Shown here one piece after another: positions 34,175-45,350 of a stretch of DNA of 64,000 bases. Origin of the DNA: Bacillus cereus ATCC 14579 (GTDB lineage: Bacteria; Bacillota; Bacilli; Bacillales; Bacillaceae_G); assembly GCF_000007825.1 (NCBI RefSeq), contig NC_004722.1:3698501-3762500 (forward strand). Reading direction: 5' to 3'. The position numbers were made by a program, and so were the translations under genes. The notes under the pieces are model-generated. The model was not told the origin of the DNA. It searched no databases and saw nothing but the letters and a program-made list of their open reading frames with translations. Within the stretch, counting starts at the first letter, position 1. Each line of letters begins with the position of its first letter.

Positions 34175-36958
34175 TTATTCTACGCTTGTTTCTAAAGCTA
34201 CATCCGTATAGGTATTATCATTACCTATATTTAAAATTACTTCACATTGACGCAATCTCAATTCAAAGAGCATGATAGAATCATGATAGATTTCAGGATT
34301 TGATTTCATCTTATGTAATATCTCTTGTTTTTCTTGTATTTCTAAATGCGTGTTTTCTACAGCTTGCTTTAAAGAGTTAAATGGATTCCTAAAGAATATA
34401 TTAATATCTCGCTCTTGTGTGTTTTCAAACAGCTCAAATTGCAAGAAAAATTTCTTCATAATAGAAGCCGTTACTTCAGTATAATCTTCATTTTCTACAT
34501 ACTGTTTGTATTTGTTATATAGCATAGATTTATTTTTAGGAAGAACTCCAAACAATTTACCGGCACTTTTCAGTAAAAATTGTGCTGGCGTAAATCGACG
34601 TAAAATATTTACTTCATCCATTTGTATTCTAGTCGTCATCCTGTCAGTATCTCTGCGCCAGTCATCAAGCACTTTAAAGTCACATTCTAACTGTATTCTA
34701 TTTTCTCCAAATAGTGAATTAAGCCCTTCACTAAGTTCTTCTAAATACGTTTGACTTTGAAGAAGCTCATTATTAGAAGTTGCAATCCAATTTTGCATAG
34801 AAAGAGCCAGATTAGGTAACACAGTTTGTTCTAAATATTTATGCACTCTTTCATTCATTGCTTTATTTAGTTCCGTATCCATGTGCCCGAAATCACTTTC
34901 TTCACTAATTAAATTAGAACAGCTCTTTAATATCTTCGGAATATTTTCAGTAAGATCATTTGTAATTTCAGTCTTCATTGAACGATATGATTGTGTAATG
35001 AAATGAATTTTTTCCCTCTCAAATGTAGTAAGGTTATTAATGCTACCGTTTAGTTTCACTAGCATATCTTCATTCCAATTAATAGCATCTACCAGATTAT
35101 TTTCTTTCTCAACACGTTTATCCAAAAGATATGTAATTGTTTTTCGAATGAAAAATAATAACTTTTCAGTACGTTCTGCATCGATATTTTTATGATTAAA
35201 GTTAAAATGAATAAACTCAGTTAAATCATTTAATTGTTGACTACTTGTATATAACGAGGAATAAGGGAAAATTCTCGCATACGGGAAATATGTGTTTATT
35301 CTCGTTGCCGTATCATGTAATACCCTTTTCACTTCTGCTTCACTGTAAATGTTATCGATTTTATTTAATAAGAAATGAATTTGTAAATTTGGCGTATGTT
35401 CTTGAATACTTAATAGAATGTCACGTTCTTTATCAGTAAAAGGTGAATCCGCATTCAATACGAACAGTAATTCGTCTACAGAATTTAAATATTCGAATAT
35501 CTCATCTCTAGTGTCGTTATTCCTATTAAAGCCAGGTGTCACTACAAATGTAAGTTTATTTTCATTTAAAAATCTGCATGGTAATTTAAATTCAACACAC
35601 GCTCTATCTCTATATGTTTGATGGTGCTGAGACATCATATTATGGTAATCAGAGACATCTTCCGTTGTTGTAATTGCTGAGTCTGTTATAGCGTTTATTT
35701 CTATATGAGCATCATTTTTTAAAACTACTACATTTGAAATTGATTTTTCTAATATATTTTCTCCTAATATAGAGTTAATAAATGTAGTTTTTCCGTTCCC
35801 TGAAGTTCCCGTTACTAAAATACGATTTGTTCTTAAATCTGCGAGCTCGTCAACTAACCATTTAAATCGGTGACCTATTTCTATATTCTGCTTTTGTGCC
35901 CACTGTGTAATAGATTCAAAAAGGTGTAAGCTGTACTCTAAGCCATTTACATGATTAATAGAATGTGACAGTAAGTTTTCCGCATGTTCTATATTTGCTG
36001 AATCTATTTTAGAAGGGAAAATCTCATCCCATGCCAATACAGCTGCAGATGGAAATACAGCATAAGATGGATTGACTACCTTTAACCAATTTGCTAACAG
36101 ATTTGGTATGATATCGTTTAATTGTCTAAGCGTATATTGACCTTGAATTAATGCAAAGTACGTTTCTTCGTAAAGAGCAGAAACTTTGTTCCATATATCG
36201 GACGAATGTATTTCAATATGTAAGAAAAATTCATTTATTGTGTTAAGCCACAATAAGTAATTTTTTTCATTTTTATAACTGTTCCAGAGTGATGAAACCA
36301 TTTGCGTAAATTGTACTTGATCTACATTATTTAATGTAGCTAATGCATCATAAAAATAGTCTGGTGAAATATGTTTAGTAAACCCTTTATCGATATATCC
36401 TTTTAACACCTCAAACCAAGGATACGATTCTATGCGAATTAACTCATTCACAGCAAGCTCTACTGCACTATCAAAATCTTGCTGTTCCTCATAAAAGGAA
36501 CGGGCAATTTTTGTGACATTCGGATAATCAGGATTTAAAGAAACTGCTTCTTTAATAACACCGAAAGCTGAGTCAAAATTATTTTGCTCAATGTAAAGAG
36601 AAAGTAATTGTAGTCTAATTTCGGTCATCAATATTTTATTATCAGTAGTAATAGAAGTATAAATATTTTCAGCAAATGATAACTGATTCAGTTCGAAATA
36701 AGCATCCGCAATATTTTTTTGTGCCCATGGTGCTAATTCATTACTAACCTTCTCCCATTTAAAAATAGCTGCTTCAAAATCTTGATGACGATAATAAAAT
36801 TCACCTTGTGCAAAACGAATATAAGACCCATCAGAAATCTCATTTTTTTCTTCGTTTACATAAGCTTGTCCAAGTACGTCAAGAGTTGGTTTTGTTTCAT
36901 TCTCCATTAGGAATGTTTCATAATACATCTTTTTTATTAATTGTTTTTCTAATCTCAT
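34175..36958 (-). CDS. Large TPR-containing dynamin-like GTPase
   Basis: This 927-residue cytosolic protein has an N-terminal half of TPR-like helical repeats (to about 330), then a GTPase domain. G1 is GTSGNGKTT near residue 388, the G3-like TPGFN near 474 and G4 NKID near 532. A long helical region with coiled-coil character follows, as in bacterial dynamin-like proteins that remodel or guard membranes. The frame opens at 36988, but the ATG at 36958 follows GGGGGA and is preferred. It is monocistronic. The TPR-dynamin architecture is unlike the double-headed DynA of B. subtilis. The membrane or defence role is inferred from the fold only. Confidence 0.82.
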   Translation of the reverse strand: MRLEKQLIKKMYYETFLMENETKPTLDVLGQAYVNEEKNEISDGSYIRFAQGEFYYRHQDFEAAIFKWEKVSNELAPWAQKNIADAYFELNQLSFAENIYTSITTDNKILMTEIRLQLLSLYIEQNNFDSAFGVIKEAVSLNPDYPNVTKIARSFYEEQQDFDSAVELAVNELIRIESYPWFEVLKGYIDKGFTKHISPDYFYDALATLNNVDQVQFTQMVSSLWNSYKNEKNYLLWLNTINEFFLHIEIHSSDIWNKVSALYEETYFALIQGQYTLRQLNDIIPNLLANWLKVVNPSYAVFPSAAVLAWDEIFPSKIDSANIEHAENLLSHSINHVNGLEYSLHLFESITQWAQKQNIEIGHRFKWLVDELADLRTNRILVTGTSGNGKTTFINSILGENILEKSISNVVVLKNDAHIEINAITDSAITTTEDVSDYHNMMSQHHQTYRDRACVEFKLPCRFLNENKLTFVVTPGFNRNNDTRDEIFEYLNSVDELLFVLNADSPFTDKERDILLSIQEHTPNLQIHFLLNKIDNIYSEAEVKRVLHDTATRINTYFPYARIFPYSSLYTSSQQLNDLTEFIHFNFNHKNIDAERTEKLLFFIRKTITYLLDKRVEKENNLVDAINWNEDMLVKLNGSINNLTTFEREKIHFITQSYRSMKTEITNDLTENIPKILKSCSNLISEESDFGHMDTELNKAMNERVHKYLEQTVLPNLALSMQNWIATSNNELLQSQTYLEELSEGLNSLFGENRIQLECDFKVLDDWRRDTDRMTTRIQMDEVNILRRFTPAQFLLKSAGKLFGVLPKNKSMLYNKYKQYVENEDYTEVTASIMKKFFLQFELFENTQERDINIFFRNPFNSLKQAVENTHLEIQEKQEILHKMKSNPEIYHDSIMLFELRLRQCEVILNIGNDNTYTDVALETSVE

Positions 36959-37463
36959 CTTTTCCCCCACTATATCTTGAAAATACATTTTTAAGATATG
37001 TCAATACTTTTTGTATGTATGCTTTTTATCTTAACAAAGAATATCTTTTGGAAAATTTCATTTTCCTTTCATTTTTCAAGTTAGATTGAATTTTTATGAG
37101 AAAAGTTTCAGTTTTTTTTCAATTACCTTTCAGTTATGAAACAGCATTAAATGTTCCTAATAACCTAATAACACTATAATATTCCACATTATATTATCAA
37201 GAAAACCCCATATAAACCATATTATAAAAACAATCTATATTGAATTTATATACATAATTAACTGTGCTGTCAAACAAAAAAAACAACAATAGGAGCCAAC
37301 AGCTATTCATACCATTTCTTTCTCAAATTGTTTTCCTTTAAAATGTTTCAGTAGTTATGTAATTAAATTCCATTAACCTATATAAATAACTAGTCCAAAA
37401 AATATCTATATGCATATCATGTTATAGTAAAGAATTTAGGAGATCCTAAAAGGAGGCATTTTC
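36959..37463. other. Divergent intergenic region, no gene seen
   Basis: About 500 bp of AT-rich DNA between the dynamin-like gene and a small plus-strand gene. A CATATCAT element at 37413-37420 fits the -10 of sigma-E/sigma-K promoters (CATANNNT), 44 bp before the small gene. I see no other structure. Confidence 0.5.
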
Positions 37464-37649
37464 ATGTTTGAAGATAAATCTAAAATAAATTACCCATATG
37501 AATTTACTGAAACTACAACAGTTCCTCTAAAGAACCCCATTGATAAAAAATTCAAGAACGGCACAGGTACACATAACTTCCCAATTAAGAAGCACTATAA
37601 AGAGCAAGTTCTATACACTGAAAAAATTAATAATAATAAAAATAAGTAA
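37464..37649 (+). CDS. Small hydrophilic protein of unknown function
   Basis: This 61-residue, Lys- and Asn-rich protein has no hydrophobic segment or signal peptide. The strong ribosome site AAAGGAGG 7 bases before the ATG and a downstream intrinsic terminator mark a real transcription unit. A CATATCAT box upstream hints at a mother-cell sporulation promoter. I do not recognise the family. It could be a small spore-associated protein, but nothing in the sequence proves it. Confidence 0.65.
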   Translation: MFEDKSKINYPYEFTETTTVPLKNPIDKKFKNGTGTHNFPIKKHYKEQVLYTEKINNNKNK

Positions 37650-37743
37650 TTGTATAGATCCTTATGACAATTAGCTAAATAAGAAGCAACATTCAACCAT
37701 GCATAGTTATTTAGTTAGTAATGATACAATTCATGCACATTTT

Positions 37744-37769
37744 AAAAAGTGCTGTATACAGCGCTTTTT
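37744..37769 (+). terminator. Terminator after small hydrophilic gene
   Basis: AAAAAGTGCTG pairs with CAGCGCTTTTT (one G-T pair) around TATA, followed by T, 95 bp after the small gene. Confidence 0.75.
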
Positions 37770-37860
37770 TATACATAGATAAATTTAAGCTAACACAACC
37801 AAGAAATAAACGGTAAAATTACTCCACCATATTCTCGTTTAACTATTAAATCTACATATG

Positions 37861-37893
37861 AAAAGGGAGCAACAGTAAATGTTGCTCCCTTTT
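37861..37893 (-). terminator. Terminator after mutL
   Basis: A perfect 13-bp stem (AAAAGGGAGCAAC with GTTGCTCCCTTTT) with a 7-base loop lies 20 bp beyond the mutL stop. Confidence 0.85.
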
Positions 37894-37912
37894 GAAATAT
37901 AATTTATTCACT

Positions 37913-39856
37913 CTACATAACCCTCTTAAACATCTTCTCCAACTCATAAGTAGAATGATGCACAAGAATCGGTCTTCCGTGTGGGCATGTGTATGGGTTT
38001 GTTGTTGTACGTAATTCTTCCAGTAAGGCAAATATTTGATCGTTCGTTAAATATTGATTCGCTTTAATGGATGCTTTACAGCTCATCATGATGGCTGCTT
38101 CTTCACGTAATTTTTTAATATCCACTTTTTTTAGTTTGACAACTTGCTCCATCATTTCATCGATAATTTCTGTTTCTTGTCCTTTCGGGAACCATGTTGG
38201 ATGCGAGCGGACGATAAAGGATTGATGGCCGAATTGTTCTAAAAATAGCCCAACTTTTTTTAGTTCTTCTAACTGTTCTTCGACACGTAAAAATTCAGTA
38301 AGAGATAGATCAATACGGTACGGTACAAGTAACTCTTGTACTTCTTGCGCTACCCTTCCTACTTTATCACGGAAGTATTCATAATTAATACGTTCCTGCG
38401 CGGCATGCTGGTCAATCATATATAAGCCTTTATCATTTTGAGCGAAAATATATGTTCCATGCATTTGTCCAATTGGATAAAGCGGTGGTAAGTCATTCCC
38501 GTTCATTTCAATCTCTTTTATTTCCCGAACTTCTTCTTCTAATTCCTCTAGTTCAAAATCCTCTTCATTACTGTCCCACGATTTCTCTTCTTGAATTGGT
38601 TCTTCGATTATCGGTTTAGTGGATGGTTGCCAACTTTGTTCTTCTCTTATGAGCGACTGTGGTGGTTGCCATTCTTGTTTCGGCGGTTGCCACAGTTGTG
38701 GTGGCTGTTTCACAGCCTGCGGTTCTTCTTGTTTTGCATCCATGCCAGTTGGTAAAACAATGTCCGGCATAGATGGTTCTTTCGGCTTCGCATGCTCAAA
38801 CTGGAACTGTTCTTGCACACTTTCGTCTTTTTCTTTTTTCTTCGTTGTTACGCCTGCATCTGGAATGAGCTGTATTTTTTTAAATGCAGCTTGCAATGTT
38901 TCTTCGATCAGCTTTAGCAATTCTTGTTCTTTACTAAAACGAACCTCTAACTTCGCTGGATGTACGTTAACGTCAACTAGCATTGGATCCATTTCAATCG
39001 ATAAGAAGCCAATTGGATACCGGCCAACTGGCAGTAATGTATGGTAGCCTTGCTGAATTGCTTTCATTAGTACAAAGTTTCGAACGTAACGACCATTTAC
39101 GATCGTTGACATATAATTACGAGATGCTCTCGTTACTTCTGGTAATGTTACATAGCCTTTAATTGTAAAGTCTAAAGATTCAGCTTCAATTGGAACAAGC
39201 TTCTTCGCAACTTGAATACTGTAAATCGATGCAAGTACTTGTCTTACATCACCGTTACCTGATGTATGAAGCAATTTCTTTTCATTATGAAACAGTTTTA
39301 AAGATACTTCTGGATGTGACATTGCAATACGATACACGATATCTGTAATATTCCCGAGCTCCGTATGAATGGTTTTCATATATTTAAGACGCGCTGGTGT
39401 ATTAAAGAATAAGTTTTGTACTGTAATATCTGTTCCTTTTCGGCTCGCAGTTTTCTCTTGTTTTATAATGTCTCCACCTTTAATTATGAGGTGTGTACCA
39501 GGCGCATCACCTGTGCTAGTAATTAATTCTAATTCACTAACAGAGGCAATACTCGGCAATGCCTCACCGCGGAAACCGAGTGTTCTTATGCGAAACAGAT
39601 CGTTTTCATCTTTAATTTTACTCGTCGCATGGCGTTCAAAAGCGACGATACAGTCTTCTTCTGCAATACCATCACCGTTATCAATGATACGAATTTTCGA
39701 TAACCCAGCTTCTTCTAAGTGGATTTCAATAGATGTACTATTCGCATCGATAGAATTTTCCACAAGTTCTTTTACGACTGAAGCAGGGCGCTCTACTACT
39801 TCCCCTGCCGCAATTAAGTTAGAGAGTTGGTCATCGAGTTTGCGAATTTTCCCCAT
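37913..39856 (-). CDS. mutL: DNA mismatch repair protein MutL
   Basis: This 647-residue GHKL ATPase couples MutS mismatch recognition to strand removal. The N-terminal ATPase motifs are visible ([26 protein letters not shown]). A Gln/Pro-rich linker of about 130 residues is followed by the C-terminal dimerisation domain with the metal endonuclease motif [12 protein letters not shown]. Bacteria without MutH, such as Bacillus, use this motif to nick the new strand. It follows mutS by 8 bp on the same strand. The C-terminal CPHGRP motif is present. Confidence 0.97.
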   Translation of the reverse strand: MGKIRKLDDQLSNLIAAGEVVERPASVVKELVENSIDANSTSIEIHLEEAGLSKIRIIDNGDGIAEEDCIVAFERHATSKIKDENDLFRIRTLGFRGEALPSIASVSELELITSTGDAPGTHLIIKGGDIIKQEKTASRKGTDITVQNLFFNTPARLKYMKTIHTELGNITDIVYRIAMSHPEVSLKLFHNEKKLLHTSGNGDVRQVLASIYSIQVAKKLVPIEAESLDFTIKGYVTLPEVTRASRNYMSTIVNGRYVRNFVLMKAIQQGYHTLLPVGRYPIGFLSIEMDPMLVDVNVHPAKLEVRFSKEQELLKLIEETLQAAFKKIQLIPDAGVTTKKKEKDESVQEQFQFEHAKPKEPSMPDIVLPTGMDAKQEEPQAVKQPPQLWQPPKQEWQPPQSLIREEQSWQPSTKPIIEEPIQEEKSWDSNEEDFELEELEEEVREIKEIEMNGNDLPPLYPIGQMHGTYIFAQNDKGLYMIDQHAAQERINYEYFRDKVGRVAQEVQELLVPYRIDLSLTEFLRVEEQLEELKKVGLFLEQFGHQSFIVRSHPTWFPKGQETEIIDEMMEQVVKLKKVDIKKLREEAAIMMSCKASIKANQYLTNDQIFALLEELRTTTNPYTCPHGRPILVHHSTYELEKMFKRVM

Positions 39857-39864
39857 CTACTTAC

Positions 39865-42537
39865 TCATCCTTTCTTTAACTTTTTCTGTAAGCGATACAA
39901 TTCGTTCATCGCTTCTAAAGGTGTCATATCAAGTAAATCGATTTTTTTAATTTGCGCCAATACTGCTGTTTCTTTTTGATCTAGCAGAGGTTTGTCTTGT
40001 TTCTTCGAAGACTGTTCTCCTCCAAAGAAAGATAATTGCGATTCTTCTTCAGTCTCTACTTTCGTTTCCTGTATTTCTGCTATTTCCTCTTTTACAACTA
40101 CAGGTTCTGGAGCAGCTTCTTGTACTTTCACTTCTACTCGTTTTGGAATAATAATTTCTTCCTGTCCTTCTAGCTGTGCTAACACTTCTTTCGCGCGGGC
40201 GATTAAGCTATCTGGAAGCTCTGCAAGTTGCGCAACGTGAATTCCGTAACTTTTATCAGCTGCCCCGTCTTGAATTTTATGAAGGAATACTACTTTTCCA
40301 TTCTCTTCAATTGCTGAAACGTGTACATTTTTCAGTTGATCTAAACTCTCTTCTAACACAGTCAATTCATGATAATGCGTAGAGAATAACGTTTTTGCAC
40401 CAATTTGGTCATGAATATGTTCAATGATTGCTTGTGCAAGTGCCATACCATCATAGGTAGATGTACCTCGTCCAATTTCATCGAATAAAATTAAACTTCT
40501 TTCTGATGCGTTTGCAATTGCATTTTTCGCTTCTAACATTTCGACCATAAATGTACTTTGACCTGATATTAAATCATCCGCTGCACCAATTCTCGTAAAG
40601 ATTTGATCAAATACAGGTAATACTGCTTCTGTTGCTGGTACGAAACAACCGATTTGCGACATAACAGTTACAAGTGCTAATTGTCTCATATACGTACTTT
40701 TACCAGACATGTTCGGTCCTGTAATTAAAAAGACATCCATCTTCTCTGGCATAATACAATCATTCGGTACATACAATTTCCCGTTCAATACTTTTTCAAC
40801 GACAGGATGACGACCATCTTTAATAAAGATTTCACGCTTCGTTGTTAGTACAAGTTTTACAAACTGTTCTTCTTCACTAACTGTCGCAAAACTTTGCAGT
40901 ACGTCTAATTCACTAATTACTTTTGCTAAATGTTGTAATTTCGGAATAAATACTTTTACTTCTTCACGAAGCGCTGTAAATAAATCGTATTCTAGTTGTA
41001 CAATTTTTTCTTCTGCTTCTAAAATTAACGTTTCTTTTTCTTTCAGTTCATCTGTAATGAAACGTTCAGCATTAGCAAGCGTCTGTTTACGTTCATAGCG
41101 ACCTTCTGGAAGTGCTGCAAGATTCGCTTTCGTTACTTCAATGTAGTAACCGAAAATACGGTTGTATCCGATTTTTAACGATTTAATTCCAGTAATATCA
41201 CGTTCTCTTTTTTCAAGCTCAGCAATCCACGTTTTCCCGTTTTTACTCACGTAACGATATTGATCAAGCTTGTCATTATAACCATCTTTAATAATATCTC
41301 CATCTTTAATTGAAAGCGGTGGGTTTTCTTGAATACTTCTTCCTAGTAATTCTGTTAAGCTTTCACATGGATCTGCACCTTGAATTAATCTCGATGCATA
41401 AGCGTTATCTAACAAACTAATTGCTTCTAAAATAGCTGGCACTTGAAGTAATGAACGTCTTAATTGTAATAAGTCTCTTGCATTTACGTTACCAAATGCA
41501 ACTTTTCCTGCTAAGCGTTCTAAATCATATACTTCTTTTAACTTTTCTTTTAAATCTTCACGTAAGAAGTAATCATTTACAAACGTTTCAACCATTTCTA
41601 AACGCTCTTCAATTCTTTCTTTCTGTATAAGTGGACGTTCCATCCACTGTTTTAACATACGACCACCCATAGCTGTTTTCGTCTTGTCCAATAACCATAA
41701 TAGTGATCCTGTTTTTTCTTTCGTCCGAAGTGTTTCTGTCAGTTCTAAGTTTCGCTTTGAATGTACATCAATTTTCATAAATTGATTCGTATAATAAATT
41801 TCTACTGGTTGCAAATGATCTAAAGAACGTTTTTGCGTTCTTATTACATAGTTAAATAAACGTCCAACTGCTTTAATTAATTTTGCTTGTGAAACATTTT
41901 TCACAAGATGTTCTAATCCTTCCGGAATTGCCGTTGCATCTTCATACGAAATCGTCATTTTCAATGTTTCAGTTAACTTGTTTAGTTCATCTTTAGAAAA
42001 TGAAGAATCAACAACAATTTCTTTCGAACCAGTTGCATACACTTCTAATAAAATATCTTCTACTGAACCAGTCAGTAACGTTACTGTATTTTGTCCAGTC
42101 GTTAAGTCGTTACAAGCTAATGCATATGATCCATCTTCAAAATGTGTTAATGCGGCTAAGAAGTTGTTTTCTTTCTCATCAATTGTACGCCCTTCCATCA
42201 TCGTTCCTGGCGTAATTAATTGTACTACTTCACGACGTACTACACCTTTAGCTGTTTTCGGATCTTCTACTTGCTCACAAACAGCTACTTTATATCCTTT
42301 TTCAACAAGTTGTTCAATATAGTTTTTAGCCGCATGATATGGTACACCGCACATTGGTATACGTTCACTACTACCACCATCTCGGCTCGTTAATGTAATT
42401 TCAAGTTCATGGGCTGCTTTAACAGCATCCTCAAAGAACATTTCATAAAAATCGCCTAAGCGAAAAAATAAAAAGGCATCTTGATAATCTGCCTTAACCT
42501 TTAAATATTGCTGTATCATAGGCGTATATTGAGTCAT
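39865..42537 (-). CDS. mutS: DNA mismatch repair protein MutS
   Basis: This 890-residue mismatch-recognition ATPase has the mismatch-binding Phe-x-Glu in GDFYEMF near residue 30. The ATPase has Walker [26 protein letters not shown] and STHYHEL. An extended acidic C-terminal tail contains [11 protein letters not shown], close to the beta-clamp binding type of sequence. It is directly upstream of mutL (8 bp), forming the standard mutSL operon downstream of cotE. Confidence 0.97.
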   Translation of the reverse strand: MTQYTPMIQQYLKVKADYQDAFLFFRLGDFYEMFFEDAVKAAHELEITLTSRDGGSSERIPMCGVPYHAAKNYIEQLVEKGYKVAVCEQVEDPKTAKGVVRREVVQLITPGTMMEGRTIDEKENNFLAALTHFEDGSYALACNDLTTGQNTVTLLTGSVEDILLEVYATGSKEIVVDSSFSKDELNKLTETLKMTISYEDATAIPEGLEHLVKNVSQAKLIKAVGRLFNYVIRTQKRSLDHLQPVEIYYTNQFMKIDVHSKRNLELTETLRTKEKTGSLLWLLDKTKTAMGGRMLKQWMERPLIQKERIEERLEMVETFVNDYFLREDLKEKLKEVYDLERLAGKVAFGNVNARDLLQLRRSLLQVPAILEAISLLDNAYASRLIQGADPCESLTELLGRSIQENPPLSIKDGDIIKDGYNDKLDQYRYVSKNGKTWIAELEKRERDITGIKSLKIGYNRIFGYYIEVTKANLAALPEGRYERKQTLANAERFITDELKEKETLILEAEEKIVQLEYDLFTALREEVKVFIPKLQHLAKVISELDVLQSFATVSEEEQFVKLVLTTKREIFIKDGRHPVVEKVLNGKLYVPNDCIMPEKMDVFLITGPNMSGKSTYMRQLALVTVMSQIGCFVPATEAVLPVFDQIFTRIGAADDLISGQSTFMVEMLEAKNAIANASERSLILFDEIGRGTSTYDGMALAQAIIEHIHDQIGAKTLFSTHYHELTVLEESLDQLKNVHVSAIEENGKVVFLHKIQDGAADKSYGIHVAQLAELPDSLIARAKEVLAQLEGQEEIIIPKRVEVKVQEAAPEPVVVKEEIAEIQETKVETEEESQLSFFGGEQSSKKQDKPLLDQKETAVLAQIKKIDLLDMTPLEAMNELYRLQKKLKKG

Positions 42538-42685
42538 ACTTTTCCTCCATAATTCTTACATGATAATCTATTTTCATATATGTCGCATTTCACGGACACT
42601 CTTATCTCCTATTTCAGGAGTCTTTCTTCATTATAACATATTTCATAAAGAATCATGTTCATTCAGCGCCACTTATGTAAAGTAA

Positions 42686-42714
42686 AAAGCTAGGAAGAAC
42701 TTCTCCCTAGCTTT
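42686..42714 (-). terminator. Terminator after cotE
   Basis: AAAGCTAGG and CCTAGCTTT form a 9-bp stem with an 11-base loop, followed by T on the minus strand, 3 bp after the cotE stop. Confidence 0.82.
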
Positions 42715-42717
42715 CTA

Positions 42718-43260
42718 TTACTCTTCTTCTGCATCAACGATAAAGTTCGGATCTAATTCTTCAAATTCATCATCAGCAATTTGGAAATCATCATCTGATT
42801 CTACGCAACCTTCAGGATTTACACTTACACAAATTTTCGTTTCTCCAACTACTTCTGTTACAAATTCACGTTCTACAGTTACAACAATTTTATTACCATT
42901 TGGTGATACAAGTGCTTCTAAACAATTTGGCGGCTGAATAACACGAGCAATAATTTCTAAATCGTCACCAGAAAAGTTTTTATCACGATAACCAATACTT
43001 ACTTCGTCCGTGTAGTTCACACGTTCTGTTACAACTTCAGTCTTTGTATTTCCATCAAATGAATACCAAGTGTTCACATCATAGAAACCTTCAATTTCCA
43101 CATGTTTTCCATTCTTTCTTGCTTCGTACGAGTGGTTAATTACCCAGCACCCTAAAATACTTGTTGGCTCATTATTCGATTCACATGTATGCGTTGACTT
43201 TGTATACTTACGTCCTTTTCCAACCACTGCTTTTGTAATAATCTCTCTAAATTCGGACAT
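42718..43260 (-). CDS. cotE: Outer spore coat morphogenetic protein CotE
   Basis: This 180-residue protein directs assembly of the outer spore coat in the mother cell, and of the exosporium in B. cereus-group spores. The N-terminal MSEFREIITKAVVGKGRK and the central CWVINHSYEA and IIARVIQPPNCLEALV segments are typical CotE. The C-terminus is strongly acidic (EFEELDP and DAEEE), as in known CotE. It sits between ricA and mutS, as in B. subtilis. A CATATGAT element upstream fits sigma-E control. Confidence 0.96.
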   Translation of the reverse strand: MSEFREIITKAVVGKGRKYTKSTHTCESNNEPTSILGCWVINHSYEARKNGKHVEIEGFYDVNTWYSFDGNTKTEVVTERVNYTDEVSIGYRDKNFSGDDLEIIARVIQPPNCLEALVSPNGNKIVVTVEREFVTEVVGETKICVSVNPEGCVESDDDFQIADDEFEELDPNFIVDAEEE

Positions 43261-43290
43261 TCGTAACCCTCCTCAATCACTATTCACTTA

Positions 43291-43298
43291 ATCATATG
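43291..43298 (-). promoter_or_regulatory. Candidate sigma-E/sigma-K -10 of cotE
   Basis: CATATGAT on the minus strand fits CATANNNT and lies about 30 bp upstream of the cotE ATG, the expected distance for a transcription start in the short leader. The -35 is less clear. Mother-cell control of cotE is established in B. subtilis. Confidence 0.55.
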
Positions 43299-43360
43299 CG
43301 TGACAATAGCGGAATGTGTCATTCTTTTTTTTGAGAAGACCTTACGTTTAATCCACAAAA

Positions 43361-43387
43361 AAAGAGATGTCAATATGACATCTCTTT
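43361..43387 (-). terminator. Terminator after ricA
   Basis: AAAGAGATGTCA pairs with TGACATCTCTTT around a 3-base loop. On the minus strand it is followed by seven T. The stem overlaps the ricA stop codon. Confidence 0.88.
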
Positions 43388-43817
43388 AACAACCACAATT
43401 TCCTTTTTTACTTTCTACTGCTGCGCCAGTTTCACCCTTTAGTACATCGCCACCAGTTGAAATTAATATTTCATCTGTTACGTTGTTAGAAATTGTACTA
43501 GCAACTAACTGTAATAAGTCATTTACGTATGTTTGTGAAGATTTAAATTGTTGTACGACTGGAATACTGTCTAACTTATCTTGCAATGCATCAATTTCAG
43601 CTTCTACCTTTTTTAAAGCTTCCCATTTCCCGTAATGTTGCAAGTTTACTGCTTGTTTTTGCAGTGCTTTAATTTCATCGATTGCGCGCTTTACATTTTC
43701 ATTTTTATGAATTTGCGCCTCTGCTTTCTTAAAAAAATCAACTTCTTCTGTTTCAGAAATCATTTTTGCTAATTCTTTCGCTTGTTCAACAATGTCATCT
43801 TTCGAATATACTTTCAT
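43386..43817 (-). CDS. ricA: RicA (YmcA), RNA-maturation/biofilm regulator
   Basis: This 143-residue alpha-helical protein of the YlbF/YmcA family works in B. subtilis with RicF (YlbF) and RicT (YaaT) as the Y-complex, which redirects RNase Y to mature specific mRNAs and affects competence, sporulation and biofilm. The C-terminus has a Cys-Gly-Cys end (GNCGC), fitting a metal or Fe-S ligand. It follows miaB by 3 bp, the same order as in B. subtilis. RNase Y is encoded about 7 kb upstream in the same window. Confidence 0.93.
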   Translation of the reverse strand: MKVYSKDDIVEQAKELAKMISETEEVDFFKKAEAQIHKNENVKRAIDEIKALQKQAVNLQHYGKWEALKKVEAEIDALQDKLDSIPVVQQFKSSQTYVNDLLQLVASTISNNVTDEILISTGGDVLKGETGAAVESKKGNCGC

Positions 43818-43820
43818 CTA

Positions 43821-45350
43821 TTATTTCACCTCAATCGGCTCTTCAACTAATTCCCCGTTAAGAGACCAAGTTTTTGCTTCCGTTATTTTTACTTTCACAA
43901 GCTGACCAATTAAAGATTTTGAAGCGACGAAGTTTACAAGTTTATTCGTACGAGTATAACCTGCAAGTACTTCCGGATTATTTTTACTTTCCCCATCAAC
44001 TAACACTTCTACAATTTGACCTTTGTAACGACTATTCTTTTCAATTGCCAACGTATTTACTAGTGTATTTAAGCGTTGAAGACGTTCTTTCTTTACTTCC
44101 ATCGGTACATTATCTTTCATTTTTGCAGCTGGTGTACCTTCGCGAGGAGAGTAAATGAATGTAAAGGCAGTATCAAACCCTACTTCACGATATAACGACA
44201 TCGTTTCTTCAAATTGCTCATCTGTTTCATTTGGAAAACCAACGATAATATCTGTTGTTAATACTGCATCTGGAATTGCTTCTTTAATTTTTCTTACAAG
44301 TTCTAAATAATGCTCACGCGAATATTTACGTGCCATAATTTTCAGCATATCCGTACTTCCAGATTGAACTGGTAAATGGATATGTTCTACTAGGTTGCCA
44401 CCTTTGCCAAGCACTTCAATTAAGTGATCATCGAAATCACGTGGATGGCTCGTTGTAAAACGAATACGGGCAATATCAACTTTACGAAGTTCGTCCATTA
44501 AATCGCCAAGACCGTATTCTATATCTTCAAAGTCTTTACCATATGCATTTACGTTTTGACCAAGTAAAGTAATTTCTTTATAACCATTTGCAGCTAAATG
44601 ACGAATCTCTTGGATAATATCTTCTGGACGTCTACTTCGCTCTTTTCCGCGTGTATACGGTACAATACAATACGTACAGAATTTATCACAGCCATACATA
44701 ATATTTACCCAAGCTTTAATATCACCACGACGTACTTTCGGAAGGTTTTCAATTACGTCACCTTCTTTTGACCATACTTCAACTACCGTCTCTTTCGAGA
44801 ACATCGCATCTTTTAGAATGTACGGTAATCTATGAATATTATGCGTTCCAAATACCATATCTACATGCTGATTTTTTTGCATAATTTTATTTACAACAGA
44901 TTCCTCTTGAGACATACAACCACATACACCAATTAAAAAGTCTGGATTTCTTCGTTTGAGTGACTTTAAATGGCCTAGCTCACCAAACACCTTATTTTCA
45001 GCATTTTCACGAATTGCACAAGTGTTTAATAAAACTACATCTGCATCCTCAGTTGAAAAAGTTGGTTCATATCCAAGTGCGGTGAAAATGCCTGCCATTA
45101 CTTCCGTATCATGCTCATTCATTTGACAACCATATGTACGAATATAGAACTTTCTTCCTGTACCAAAATTGCGAAACTCTTCAGGTAAGCCAAAATCCCG
45201 TTCAATTTTAACTTCTTCTTTCCCGCGCTTTTTCGCATCCTTTAAGGAAGGTGGTTGATATACACTTTCAAAGTATTTACTATAATCTTTCTCTTCTTTT
45301 TTCGTAGAGGAATTTGCTTGTTGACTTGCTAATCGTTGTTGCTCGTTCAT
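43821..45350 (-). CDS. miaB: tRNA-2-methylthio-N6-dimethylallyladenosine synthase MiaB
   Basis: This 509-residue radical-SAM methylthiotransferase modifies A37 of tRNAs reading codons beginning with U. It has the N-terminal UPF0004 domain with three cysteines ([25 protein letters not shown]), the radical-SAM triad CDKFCTYC, and a C-terminal TRAM domain. The frame is open from 45395, but AAAGGAGAT precedes the ATG at 45350, giving the usual MiaB length. It is followed at once by ricA. Confidence 0.96.

Noticed and set aside
38619..39047. Cys/Ser-rich 142-codon open frame on the plus strand opposite mutL
   Set aside because: It is antisense to the repetitive Gln/Pro/Trp-rich linker of mutL, has no ribosome site and its composition follows from the mutL codons.
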